NCBI GenBank assembly: GCA_003220055.1
Contig: QHRF01000098.1
Location: 1 to 39,293 of the forward strand
Reading direction: 5' to 3'
Length of the DNA: 39,293 nt
Source of the DNA: Verrucomicrobiota bacterium
GTDB lineage: Bacteria > Verrucomicrobiota > Verrucomicrobiia > Chthoniobacterales > UBA10450
Both the position numbers and the translations under genes were made by a program. Of the stretch, positions 7,456 to 14,565 are shown one piece after another. Positions within the stretch are counted from its first letter, which is position 1; each line of letters opens with the position of its first letter. Below the pieces are notes generated by a model. The model saw nothing but the letters and a program-made list of their open reading frames with translations. It was not told the DNA's origin and ran no database searches.

Positions 7456-7934
7456 GCACGACTCGTTGCGGAATCGGTTACGACATTCATCGGCTTAGCC
7501 AGAATCGAAAATTGATTTTGGGCGGTGTCGAAATTCCGTATCTACTCGGGTTGGAAGGACATTCCGATGCCGATGTTTTATCGCACGCCATTGCGGACGC
7601 ACTTCTCGGCGCGATTTGCGCCGGCGATATCGGTCAACATTTCCCGGACACCGACGAATCAATTCGCGGCATCAGCAGCATCGAAATCTTAACGCGAGTG
7701 AGCCAAATGCTCGCCCAGAAAAAGGCGCAAGTCGTGACCATCGACGCTACCGTGATCGCAGAAGCGCCAAAGATTGCGCCGCATATTCCAGCGATGCGAA
7801 AAGCAATTGCCGCGGCGATTGGCGTTTCCGACACCCAGATTAGCGTCAAAGCGACGACCAACGAGCGCCTTGGTCCGATCGGCCGCGGCGAAGGCATCTC
7901 GGCGATGGCGATCGCGACGGTCGAACAAAGTTAA
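7452..7934 (+). CDS. ispF: 2-C-methyl-D-erythritol 2,4-cyclodiphosphate synthase
   Basis: IspF makes the cyclic diphosphate intermediate of the non-mevalonate (MEP) isoprenoid pathway. The 160-residue length is standard. Metal ligands D11 and H13 lie in GYDIHRL and H45 in DADVLSHAIADALLGA. The later DIGQHFPDTD and the C-terminal ATTNERLGPIGRGEGI are also typical. The GTG start at 7452 overlaps the previous stop by four bases. dxs, the first enzyme of the same pathway, is encoded about 6.6 kb downstream. ispD, which is often next to ispF, is not seen here. Confidence 0.96.
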   Translation: MSTTRCGIGYDIHRLSQNRKLILGGVEIPYLLGLEGHSDADVLSHAIADALLGAICAGDIGQHFPDTDESIRGISSIEILTRVSQMLAQKKAQVVTIDATVIAEAPKIAPHIPAMRKAIAAAIGVSDTQISVKATTNERLGPIGRGEGISAMAIATVEQS

Positions 7935-7936
7935 GA

Positions 7937-9409
7937 ATGCCGCTGCGCTTCTTTAATACCTATTCACGAAAACGCGAAGAGTTCGCTCCGCGCGATCCCG
8001 GTTCGCCCAAGATCGACATCTACACCTGCGGGCCGACGGTTTACAGCCGCGCGCACATCGGAAATTTTCGAGCCTACATTTTCGAAGACCTACTCCAGCG
8101 CCATCTCGAAGCGCGCGGATTCAAGGTTCACCGCGTGATGAATATCACCGACGTGGATGACAAAACGATTCGCGGCGCGCATGAGGCGGGCGTTCCGCTC
8201 ACCAAATTTACGCAGCAGTTCAAGGACGCCTTCTTCAAGGACGCGGATATGCTGCGGATCAAACGCGCCGACGAATATCCGGCCGCAACCGATCAACGCT
8301 ACATCGATAAAATGATTTCGATGATCAGTGCGTTGATTTCGAAAGGTCTCGCCTACCAGGCCGACGACAAATCGGTTTATTTTCGAATCAACAAATTTCC
8401 GAATTACGGAAAGCTCGCTCACTTCAATTTGGATGAGCTTCAATCAACCGGCCGGGTGAAGCACGACGAGTACGACAAGGAGCACATCGGCGATTTCGCT
8501 CTCTGGAAAGCGTGGGACAAAGAAGACGGCGATGTGAAATGGGATTCGCCGTGGGGACCTGGCCGTCCCGGCTGGCACATTGAGTGCAGTGCGATGGCGA
8601 CTGCGCTGCTCGGCGACCAGATCGACATTCACTGCGGCGGCGTCGACAATATTTTCCCGCACCACGAAGCCGAGATCGCACAGAGCGAGGGCGTGACCGG
8701 CAAACAATTTGTGCGGATGTGGCTGCACTGCGCACATCTGCTGGTTGATGGTCAGAAGATGTCGAAATCGTTGGGGAATTTTTATACGATCCCCGATGTC
8801 TTAGCCAAGGGCTACACCGGCCGCGAAATCCGTTACGCGTTGATGCGCGTCAATTACCGCGATCCGCTGAACTTCACATGGAACGGGATGCAAGAGGCGC
8901 GTCAATCTCTTGAACGCATCGACGAATGGCTCGACAGATTGCGCGAATGCGCCGGGGATAAGATCGACAGCGGCAGAATCGACAGCCACTTCGGCCACGA
9001 ATTTGAAGACGCCCTCGATAATGATCTGAATATCTCGGCGGCGCTTGGCTTTCTATTCGAGTCCATTAGCGAATCGAACCGCGCGATGGATGAAAACAAG
9101 CTCGACGCCAAAACTGCGGCGGCGTGGCTGACTTGGTGGGAGCGAATCAACTGCGTGCTGCGGTTTGAGCCTGGTGACGCGCGCGTTCGGGCCTTAGTTG
9201 CGCAAACGGGTGAGCTAAGGCTCACTGGCACGCTCGTCGCAGAGAAGATTCCGACGGAAGTGGCACGACTCGCCAAAGAGCGGGCGCAAGCGAGGCTTGC
9301 AAAAGATTTTCGAAAAAGCGATGAATTGCGCGACAAGTTGAATGCGCTCGGTTGGGAAGCGCGCGATACGAAGGACGGACAGAAGATTACGCGACGGGCC
9401 GGCGCTTAA
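7937..9409 (+). CDS. cysS: Cysteinyl-tRNA synthetase
   Basis: This 490-residue class I aminoacyl-tRNA synthetase charges tRNA-Cys. The HIGH-type motif is HIGN at 40-43 and KMSKS lies at 274-278 (GQKMSKSLGN). Zinc ligands expected from the family are C31 (TCGPTVY), C217 (WHIECSAM), H242 and E246 (FPHHEAEIAQSEG). A helical DALR-type anticodon domain and a short basic C-terminus follow. The ATG is two bases after the ispF stop. Downstream it is followed after four bases by the hexapeptide-repeat gene. Confidence 0.97.
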   Translation: MPLRFFNTYSRKREEFAPRDPGSPKIDIYTCGPTVYSRAHIGNFRAYIFEDLLQRHLEARGFKVHRVMNITDVDDKTIRGAHEAGVPLTKFTQQFKDAFFKDADMLRIKRADEYPAATDQRYIDKMISMISALISKGLAYQADDKSVYFRINKFPNYGKLAHFNLDELQSTGRVKHDEYDKEHIGDFALWKAWDKEDGDVKWDSPWGPGRPGWHIECSAMATALLGDQIDIHCGGVDNIFPHHEAEIAQSEGVTGKQFVRMWLHCAHLLVDGQKMSKSLGNFYTIPDVLAKGYTGREIRYALMRVNYRDPLNFTWNGMQEARQSLERIDEWLDRLRECAGDKIDSGRIDSHFGHEFEDALDNDLNISAALGFLFESISESNRAMDENKLDAKTAAAWLTWWERINCVLRFEPGDARVRALVAQTGELRLTGTLVAEKIPTEVARLAKERAQARLAKDFRKSDELRDKLNALGWEARDTKDGQKITRRAGA

Positions 9410-9413
9410 CGAA

Positions 9414-10100
9414 ATGTTTGCGCCAGCACAATTCCTCAACCTTGAACACACGGCCCATCCGAAATTGTTCGAAGACCAAAGCTATGTCTGGAATGCGCTC
9501 AAACAAATCGCGAGCTATCTGCAATTTCGCTTGAAACCGGCGGTACTCGGCGAGCTCGTCGGCCGTCCGTTCATCAGCAGCAGTGTGTTCGTTGGCCGCG
9601 GCACGATTGTCGAACAAGGCGCGGTCCTGAAAGGACCGGCCTGGATCGGCGAAAATTGCCAGATCCGCAGCGGCTGCTACGTCCGCGAGAACGTCGTCGT
9701 TGGCAACGGCGTCGTAATGGGCAATTCGTGCGAATTCAAGAACAGCATCATTTTCGACGAAGCTCAGGTGCCGCATTTTAATTACGTCGGCGATTCGATT
9801 CTTGGATTTAAAGCGCATCTCGGTGCGGGCGTGATTTTATCGAACGTGAAACTCGATCACGGCGAGATTAGCGTAGCCGCAGACGAAAGTCCGATCGCCA
9901 CCGGTCTCACCAAATTTGGCGCGATTGTTGGGGATCGAACAGAGATTGGCTGTAACGCGGTGATTAATCCTGGCTCGGTTCTGGGACGCGATTGTTTGGT
10001 TTATCCGAACGTGAATTTTCGCGGGGTGCTGCCGGAAGGCAGCGTCGTGAAATTACGCCAGGAATTCCAGATTTTAGAGCGACGCGAACGCGGGAAATAG
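9414..10100 (+). CDS. GlmU C-domain-like left-handed beta-helix protein (putative acyltransferase)
   Basis: This 228-residue protein is mostly hexapeptide repeats (for example GAVLKG, VVVGNGVVMGN, TEIGCNAVINPGSVLG) that fold as a left-handed beta-helix. The segment VPHFNYVGDSILG matches the region of the catalytic His in the acetyltransferase half of GlmU (NHLTYLGD in E. coli), and KAHLGAGVILSN follows as in that domain. The nucleotidyltransferase half of GlmU is absent. It could act as an N- or O-acetyltransferase on a sugar phosphate, or be a regulatory homologue. The ATG at 9414 lies four bases after the cysS stop; the frame upstream overlaps cysS and is not family-like. Confidence 0.75.
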   Translation: MFAPAQFLNLEHTAHPKLFEDQSYVWNALKQIASYLQFRLKPAVLGELVGRPFISSSVFVGRGTIVEQGAVLKGPAWIGENCQIRSGCYVRENVVVGNGVVMGNSCEFKNSIIFDEAQVPHFNYVGDSILGFKAHLGAGVILSNVKLDHGEISVAADESPIATGLTKFGAIVGDRTEIGCNAVINPGSVLGRDCLVYPNVNFRGVLPEGSVVKLRQEFQILERRERGK

Positions 10101-10124
10101 GCAGCTGGTTTGCCAAGCCGTAGC

Positions 10125-10222
10125 CTTGGAGCGACGACGCAATGTTTCGAAAAGTGAGGCCCGCCTTCGTTTTACTCCGGCGTGTCAGCCTTCGTTTACG
10201 CCTTCGCTCCAAGCCGAAGGCT
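10125..10222. repeat. REP-like repeat cluster abutting the tRNA-Ser 3' end
   Basis: CTTGGAGCGA (10125-10134) pairs with TCGCTCCAAG (10204-10213), and AGCCTTCG (10187-10194) pairs with CGAAGGCT (10215-10222). Inside are near-identical direct repeats starting GCCTTCGTTT (10163 and 10188) and a third GCCTTCG at 10200. The last base touches the CCA end of the tRNA gene. Open frames across this region and the tRNA are not genes. Confidence 0.6.
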
Positions 10223-10312
10223 GGCGGATGGGGAGGGATTCGAACCCTCGGTGCCCTTTTGGGGCACACACGCTTTCCAGGCGTGCACAATCGACCACTC
10301 TGTCACCCATCC
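10222..10312 (-). tRNA. tRNA-Ser (anticodon GGA)
   Basis: Read on the minus strand, the 91-base gene begins GGATGGG and ends CCCATCC-G-CCA, so the 3' CCA is encoded. The anticodon stem and loop read ACGCCTGGAAAGCGT with anticodon GGA, which decodes UCC and UCU. A long variable arm (TGCCCCAAAAGGGCA region), as in class II serine tRNAs, is followed by the T-arm GAGGGTTCGAATCCCTC. All arms pair. Confidence 0.97.
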
Positions 10313-10342
10313 CGACGGATCGAGGAATCGTAAGATCGACAA

Positions 10343-11158
10343 TCAGAGTTGCAAGCGGCGGAACAATTCGTCGAGCGGCAGTTGAATGCCGATGAAAAAC
10401 TCACCGAAGTCGGCGTATTCCGCGCTCACCGGATCGAAGCGCATCTCGTAAACGATCGCTTTGATCTGGAAAGTGTCTCGCGCAAACAAGGTCACGCCCC
10501 ACTCGGCGTCGTCGAGACCGGTCGAGCCGGTGATGAGCTGTTTCACTTTACCCGCGTACTGGCGGCCGACTGTCGCGTGGCCTTTCATTAACTTGCGGCG
10601 TTCATCGTAAGGCAACGCGTACCAGTTGCGCTGTTCGCCGCGGCGCTTGCTCATATTATAGAAGCAGACGACCGGCCAATCCGGCAGCGTAGGATAAACA
10701 CGCTCCTGCCGGTAATGTTTCATTCGCTCGCGAAAAGTATTTAACGCCTCCTCCTGCTTTGCCGGCTCGCGCTTCGTCTCCGGATCGAGCGTCGCGACGT
10801 ATTCTTCTTCGGTCGTGATGTATTCGCTTTCTTCGGTGAGCGACAAATAACTGTAGACCGGAGTGAGCACATCGGCGCCGAAGGACAGCGAAAGTTGCTT
10901 CTCGATCTTGTTCGCTGTTTGCAGATCGGGCGTGATCAACATGAAGCCGAGATCCGCCTTCGGCGTGACAACACTGAGCGTGAGCAACTGCGTCGAATCC
11001 ATCGCCCGAGCTTCCTGCACGAGGGTTGCAAGATTCGTTTTCGCTGAATTCTGCTCCTCACGGCTGAGCAATTGCCATTGCCCGTACTCGACGTGATAAA
11101 ACAAATGCAGACAATGCCAGCCCTGCTCGGGAACCAGCGTGGCGTTCTTGTCGGTCAT
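10343..11158 (-). CDS. hemQ: Coproheme decarboxylase (HemQ), chlorite-dismutase family
   Basis: This 271-residue protein matches HemQ, which uses peroxide to convert coproheme to haem b in the coproporphyrin-dependent pathway. The catalytic Tyr is expected at Y180 in NWYALPYDERRKLM and the proximal haem ligand at H194 in KGHATVGRQYAGKV. The block GSTGLDDAEWGVTLFA and the C-terminal VSAEYADFGEFFIG are also family marks. The distal Arg of true chlorite dismutases is not evident, which favours HemQ. The start chosen is ATG 11158 with a GGAG upstream; the longer frame to 11218 starts at TTG inside a hairpin region. It is downstream of the rhomboid-like gene on the same strand. Other hem genes are not in the window. 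Confidence 0.9.
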   Translation of the reverse strand: MTDKNATLVPEQGWHCLHLFYHVEYGQWQLLSREEQNSAKTNLATLVQEARAMDSTQLLTLSVVTPKADLGFMLITPDLQTANKIEKQLSLSFGADVLTPVYSYLSLTEESEYITTEEEYVATLDPETKREPAKQEEALNTFRERMKHYRQERVYPTLPDWPVVCFYNMSKRRGEQRNWYALPYDERRKLMKGHATVGRQYAGKVKQLITGSTGLDDAEWGVTLFARDTFQIKAIVYEMRFDPVSAEYADFGEFFIGIQLPLDELFRRLQL

Positions 11159-11203
11159 CGCTCGTAGTCTCCGCTGAGGAGAATTGCGGTCAAGACGCTG
11201 TAT

Positions 11204-11224
11204 CGGCGTTTGTGTCAAACGCCG
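11204..11224. repeat. Hairpin upstream of hemQ
   Basis: CGGCGTTTG and CAAACGCCG pair perfectly around a TGT loop. It lies between the rhomboid-like stop and the hemQ start. There is no T-run on the minus strand, so it is not a classical terminator; it could affect hemQ expression or simply be a REP unit. Confidence 0.5.
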
Positions 11225-11236
11225 AATTAATTAGAC

Positions 11237-11260
11237 AGGCGCTCGCCGCGGCGAGCGCCT
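11237..11260. repeat. Perfect 24-bp palindrome directly after the rhomboid-like stop
   Basis: The half-site AGGCGCTCGCCG is followed at once by its exact reverse complement. It abuts the minus-strand stop codon at 11261-11263 and could form a very stable hairpin in the 3' end of that transcript. No T-run follows, so it may be a mobile REP-like unit or a 3'-end stabiliser. Confidence 0.7.
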
Positions 11261-12046
11261 CTACAACCGATTGGCGGTTTGCGCGGACGGCAAGTGCGCC
11301 ACGCAATATTCTTCGCCATCGCTTGCGACACGGAAGTCCAGATTGGGATCCGTTAACTCGGTTGCACCGCAAACCGCGCATTTGTGAAGCGGCTCGGTCT
11401 CACTGCGAGCCTGATCCTCATAACGTTTTCGACGGCTGGAGACCTCGTGCCGATGCCGTGCTCGATAAACAAATTCCGGTCCGAAGAAAATCAGGTAATT
11501 GGCCAACGCCGCGATTAACGCTGCTCGATACGAGTTCGAATTGGTAAAAAATCCAAATAACAAGAACGCGCCGGCAATCCACGCCAGCCATTTTATTCTG
11601 ACCGGCAGAATGAACAGGATGTAGATGATTTCCTCCGGGTAAAAGTGGGCGAAGGCGAGGAACAACGACATCAGCAGCATCGAGTTGGAAAAATTACTGC
11701 CGAAGAAAAATGCGGCCACGGTGGTGCCGACCATCCCAACCAAAAAATAAAGGGTGAGGCGGAACGATCCCCAGGCGCGTTCCAGGCCTTCCCCGACCCA
11801 CCAGAGAAACCAAAGCGCAAACAGGACCCATAACGGGCTGGTCGCTTGCGGAATGAAAATGTAAGTGATGAGTCGCCAAACTTCACCGTGGCGAATCCGA
11901 ACGGGATCGAGCGTGAGCATGGACGTGAAACCGGGAAGGAGCCAGGTCAGGCCGAAGACGAGCGCCGCGAAGCCGACAAGAATGCGCGGTAATCCTCGGA
12001 TCGCAAGAAAACCGAAACGGCGTTCAAGTTTATCGAGCAAGCTCAT
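11261..12046 (-). CDS. Rhomboid-like membrane protein lacking the catalytic motif, with C-terminal zinc-ribbon-like tail
   Basis: The 261-residue product has about six hydrophobic segments (residues 20-210) and the rhomboid-type entry WRLITYIFIPQ followed by GEGLERAWGSFRLTLYF. The active GxSG motif of rhomboid serine proteases is not present: the equivalent region reads GSNFSNSMLLMSLFLAF. The His/Asn of the second helix is also not apparent. It is therefore more likely a non-proteolytic, derlin/iRhom-like member. After a basic cytoplasmic stretch the tail has CAVCGATE and EYCVAHLP, a probable C-x2-C...C-x2-H metal site. The start is ATG 12046; a GTG at 12070 would add eight residues. It is divergent from gcvT across a palindrome-filled gap. 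Confidence 0.7.
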   Translation of the reverse strand: MSLLDKLERRFGFLAIRGLPRILVGFAALVFGLTWLLPGFTSMLTLDPVRIRHGEVWRLITYIFIPQATSPLWVLFALWFLWWVGEGLERAWGSFRLTLYFLVGMVGTTVAAFFFGSNFSNSMLLMSLFLAFAHFYPEEIIYILFILPVRIKWLAWIAGAFLLFGFFTNSNSYRAALIAALANYLIFFGPEFVYRARHRHEVSSRRKRYEDQARSETEPLHKCAVCGATELTDPNLDFRVASDGEEYCVAHLPSAQTANRL

Positions 12047-12082
12047 GTCCGGCGCACGGTAGAAGAACACGAGAAACGCTTC

Positions 12083-12172
12083 AAGGTGGATCGAGCAGTC
12101 CCTTGCTCGATGTCAATTAGGCGGCGAAGCCGCATTTATTTAGCATCGCCCGCGGAGCGGCCGATCCACCTT
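12083..12172. repeat. 90-bp cloverleaf-like palindromic element between rhomboid-like gene and gcvT
   Basis: Terminal inverted repeats AAGGTGGATCG and CGATCCACCTT (11 bp, perfect) enclose three internal hairpins: ATCGAGCA/TGCTCGAT, GCGGC-GAA-GCCGC and CCGC-GGA-GCGG. The first internal hairpin shares four bases with the outer arm, so two folds compete. The element fills almost all of the divergent gap and ends four bases before the gcvT ATG. Its form is that of a short non-autonomous (MITE/REP-like) element. Confidence 0.8.
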
Positions 12173-12176
12173 TGAC

Positions 12177-13286
12177 ATGCGTTCAACGCGCCCCTTAGCT
12201 TGGGCGGTGAACGAACCCGCGCAGAAAAAAACGCCGCTTTACGACGAGCACGTAAAACGCGGCGCCAAGATGGTGCCGTTCGCCGGCTGGCTGATGCCGG
12301 TTCAATACACAGGCATCGTCGAGGAACATCAGGCGGTACGAAACAATGTCGGCATCTTCGACATTTCGCACATGGGCCAATTCGTCATTAGCGGTAGCGG
12401 AGCTGCCACATGGCTGAACACGATGCTGACCAACAGCATCGAGAAATTGGACGTCGGCCAGGGTCAATACACGTTCTTGCTCAACGATGCCGCCGGAATC
12501 ATCGACGATTTGATCGTGTATCGCATCGGCGACACTAAATTTCTGCTGGTCGTTAACGCAGCGTGTGTCGAAGAAGACTTTGCGTGGCTGGGCCGACATC
12601 GGAGCGACAATGTCAATCTCGGGGATCGCAGCGCGCATTTCGGCGGAGTCGCCATTCAAGGTCCGCGCGTTGCCGAACTCTTCGTCAATCTTCCGGCGCG
12701 AAATCATATTGTCGATGTCGAGATGGAAGGAATGTCCGTTTCCATCGCGCGAACCGGCTACACCGGCGAAGACGGGATCGAAGTTTTCTTTTTCGCGAAA
12801 GATGCGGCCAACTTTTGGAACACGGTGCTTGAAAAAGGAAAAGATCTCGGAATCAAGCCATGCGGCCTCGGTGCACGCGATACATTGCGCCTCGAAATGT
12901 GTTACCCGCTGAACGGTTCCGATCTTTCGCCGAAACGAAATCCGATCGAGGCCGGGCTCGGTTTCTTTGTCGATCTAACGAAACCAAATTTCATCGGCCG
13001 CGACATTTTATTGAAGACAAAAGAAAACGGACTGCGCGAAAAATTGGTCCCGTTTAAAATGCAAGGCAAAGGTCCACCGCCGCGTCCGCACTACTCAGTT
13101 TTCGAAAATGGCGAGCGCATCGGTGAAGTGACGAGTGGCACGCAGTCGCCGAGCTTGAACTGGGGCGTCGGTATGGCTTACATCAAAGCCTCGCACGCGA
13201 GAATCGGCGCGAAGATCGAGATCGAAATTCGTGGACAGAAATTTCCGGCCACGATCGAGAAAAAACCGCTCTACAAAAAATCATGA
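12177..13286 (+). CDS. gcvT: Aminomethyltransferase of the glycine cleavage system (T-protein)
   Basis: The 369-residue product transfers the aminomethyl group's methylene from the lipoylated H-protein to tetrahydrofolate and releases ammonia. Family marks are MVPFAGWLMPVQY, GIFDISHMGQF, GGVAIQGPRV, ARTGYTGEDGIEVF and CGLGARDTLRLEMCYPL. The C-terminal barrel includes GEVTSGTQSPSLNWGVGMAYI. ATG 12177 is used; a GTG at 12207 would remove ten poorly conserved residues. The stop overlaps the gcvH start as ATGA, so the two are coupled. Confidence 0.95.
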   Translation: MRSTRPLAWAVNEPAQKKTPLYDEHVKRGAKMVPFAGWLMPVQYTGIVEEHQAVRNNVGIFDISHMGQFVISGSGAATWLNTMLTNSIEKLDVGQGQYTFLLNDAAGIIDDLIVYRIGDTKFLLVVNAACVEEDFAWLGRHRSDNVNLGDRSAHFGGVAIQGPRVAELFVNLPARNHIVDVEMEGMSVSIARTGYTGEDGIEVFFFAKDAANFWNTVLEKGKDLGIKPCGLGARDTLRLEMCYPLNGSDLSPKRNPIEAGLGFFVDLTKPNFIGRDILLKTKENGLREKLVPFKMQGKGPPPRPHYSVFENGERIGEVTSGTQSPSLNWGVGMAYIKASHARIGAKIEIEIRGQKFPATIEKKPLYKKS

Positions 13287-13666
13287 ATGTCCCAGACGAT
13301 CTGCTTTACACCGAAAGTCACGAATGGATTAAGCGCGAAGGCAACAAAATCCGCGTCGGCATCACGGATCACGCTCAATCTGAATTGACCGATGTCGTCT
13401 TCGTTGAGCTGCCCAAAATGGATCGGCAAGCGAACGCAAAAGAAGCGATCGCGGTGGTCGAATCAGTCAAAGCCGCGAGCGATATCTACGCGCCGCTCAA
13501 AGGGACTGTGGTCGAAGTAAACAAGGCGCTCGAAGCCGACCCAGGGTTGATCAACCGAGAGCCATTCGGCCAGGGCTGGATCTTCGTCCTCAAGATCGAC
13601 AATGCCGACGCCCTCAAGAATCTGAAAGACGCTGCCGCCTACAGAAAACAAATTGGCGGGGGCTGA
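13283..13666 (+). CDS. gcvH: Glycine cleavage system H protein
   Basis: This 127-residue lipoyl carrier shuttles the aminomethyl intermediate between the P, T and L proteins. The lipoylated lysine is K63 in VVESVKAASDIYAP. The opening YTESHEWIKREGNKIRVGIT and GQGWIFVLKI near the C-terminus are typical. It overlaps gcvT by four bases. The gene usually found next, gcvP, does not follow; a convergent receiver gene begins with no spacer. GcvP must be encoded elsewhere if the system is complete. Confidence 0.96.
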   Translation: MNVPDDLLYTESHEWIKREGNKIRVGITDHAQSELTDVVFVELPKMDRQANAKEAIAVVESVKAASDIYAPLKGTVVEVNKALEADPGLINREPFGQGWIFVLKIDNADALKNLKDAAAYRKQIGGG

Positions 13667-14044
13667 TTAGTCTTTGCCGAAGAGGAGCTCGTCGACGCCG
13701 CGGAGGACTTCTTCGACACGAATGGGCGCGGCGAAAAAGCTGTAGCCGCTAAGGATTCCGCCGGAAACCATCTGGCTTTCGGGGCGAAGGTTACTCAGCG
13801 AAAGAACCGGTGTGTCTTTGAGAGCGGCGTCGGTATGGATCTGGCGCTCGATGTTGCGACGATCCTGGTCGGCAGTATCGACTAGGATGAGATCGGGCTG
13901 GAACCAACGGGCAGCGTTGAGCGCCAGTTTATCATCGTGCTCTTCGCGAATGAGATACTTCCCGGCGCGTTCCAGTGCCCGCCGGATGAGACGAGTGACG
14001 CCGGGTTCGTGATCGATTAAGAGAATTTTTTTCGGAAACTTCAT
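13667..14044 (-). CDS. Stand-alone receiver-domain protein, atypical
   Basis: The 125-residue product is a single CheY-like receiver. The acidic pocket is KILLIDHEPG (D11, E13) and the likely phospho-acceptor is D56 in DLILVDTADQD. The Lys that normally precedes a Pro after beta-5 is replaced: FFAAPIRVEEVL instead of a K-P-F type motif. Signalling by the usual switch may thus be altered. No kinase or output domain is next to it. The start is ATG 14044; the frame to 14203 only reads through an intergenic repeat. It is convergent with gcvH and divergent from xseB. Confidence 0.75.
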   Translation of the reverse strand: MKFPKKILLIDHEPGVTRLIRRALERAGKYLIREEHDDKLALNAARWFQPDLILVDTADQDRRNIERQIHTDAALKDTPVLSLSNLRPESQMVSGGILSGYSFFAAPIRVEEVLRGVDELLFGKD

Positions 14045-14140
14045 AGTGGTGAATGGTTGATTGGCGCATTCACGAGCATTGGATGTGCCACGGCCAAGCG
14101 GCCCGCGAAACCGCAGCAGCAATTTCACCCTCACCTCGAT

Positions 14141-14159
14141 CCTTTCCCTGAGGGAGAGG
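14141..14159. repeat. Short palindrome in the receiver-xseB divergent region
   Basis: CCTTTCCCT and AGGGAGAGG are near-perfect inverted halves around a single G. The motif resembles a very common dispersed intergenic repeat whose translation gives SLRER-like peptides. The rest of the 206-base gap shows no clear promoter to me. Confidence 0.5.
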
Positions 14160-14250
14160 AGGCTGCGTTCAGAATCGTCAGCTACACAAAGCACTATCGC
14201 CAATCGTCCCTTTCATCTTCACGCCGCTGTGCTTAATTTTGCGTTTGCCG

Positions 14251-14565
14251 ATGAGCAGCAAAACCAAGCCCCCTGCCACCGAATTGAATTTTGAGAATGC
14301 GATGGACCGACTGGAGGCGATTGTCGAACAAATGGAGACCGGCAAATTGCCGCTGGAGGATTTGATCGTACGCTACGAGGAAGGGATGAATCTGGTCAAG
14401 GTCTGTCAGGAGCGATTGACGAATGCCGAAGAAAAGATCGAGATCATTGCCCGCAACAACGCGGGCAAGCGGACAGTTAAGAATTTTGAGCCCGCTGGCG
14501 AATTGCCGAACGATAACAAGGCGGACGAAAAGGAATTAAAAAATGACGAAGTCAGACTCTTCTGA
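14251..14565 (+). CDS. xseB: Exodeoxyribonuclease VII small subunit
   Basis: The 104-residue product has the short helical XseB core, with LNFENAMDRLEAIVEQME, then GKLPLEDLIVRYEEGM and CQERLTNAEEKIE. XseB binds several copies to XseA to form exonuclease VII, a single-strand DNA exonuclease. The tail is charged and variable. The ATG at 14251 is chosen over TTG 14239. Its last 23 bases overlap dxs in another frame; the xseB-dxs pairing is common in bacteria. xseA is not in the window. Confidence 0.92.
   Translation: MSSKTKPPATELNFENAMDRLEAIVEQMETGKLPLEDLIVRYEEGMNLVKVCQERLTNAEEKIEIIARNNAGKRTVKNFEPAGELPNDNKADEKELKNDEVRLF

Noticed and set aside
10126-10395. Overlapping open frames across the tRNA-Ser and its flank
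   Set aside because: They run through a well-formed tRNA gene and repeat units and have no protein-like pattern.
14045-14203. N-terminal extension of the receiver protein (SLLSLRERIEVRV and on)
   Set aside because: It is the translation of a common intergenic palindrome; the receiver domain starts at ATG 14044 as normal.
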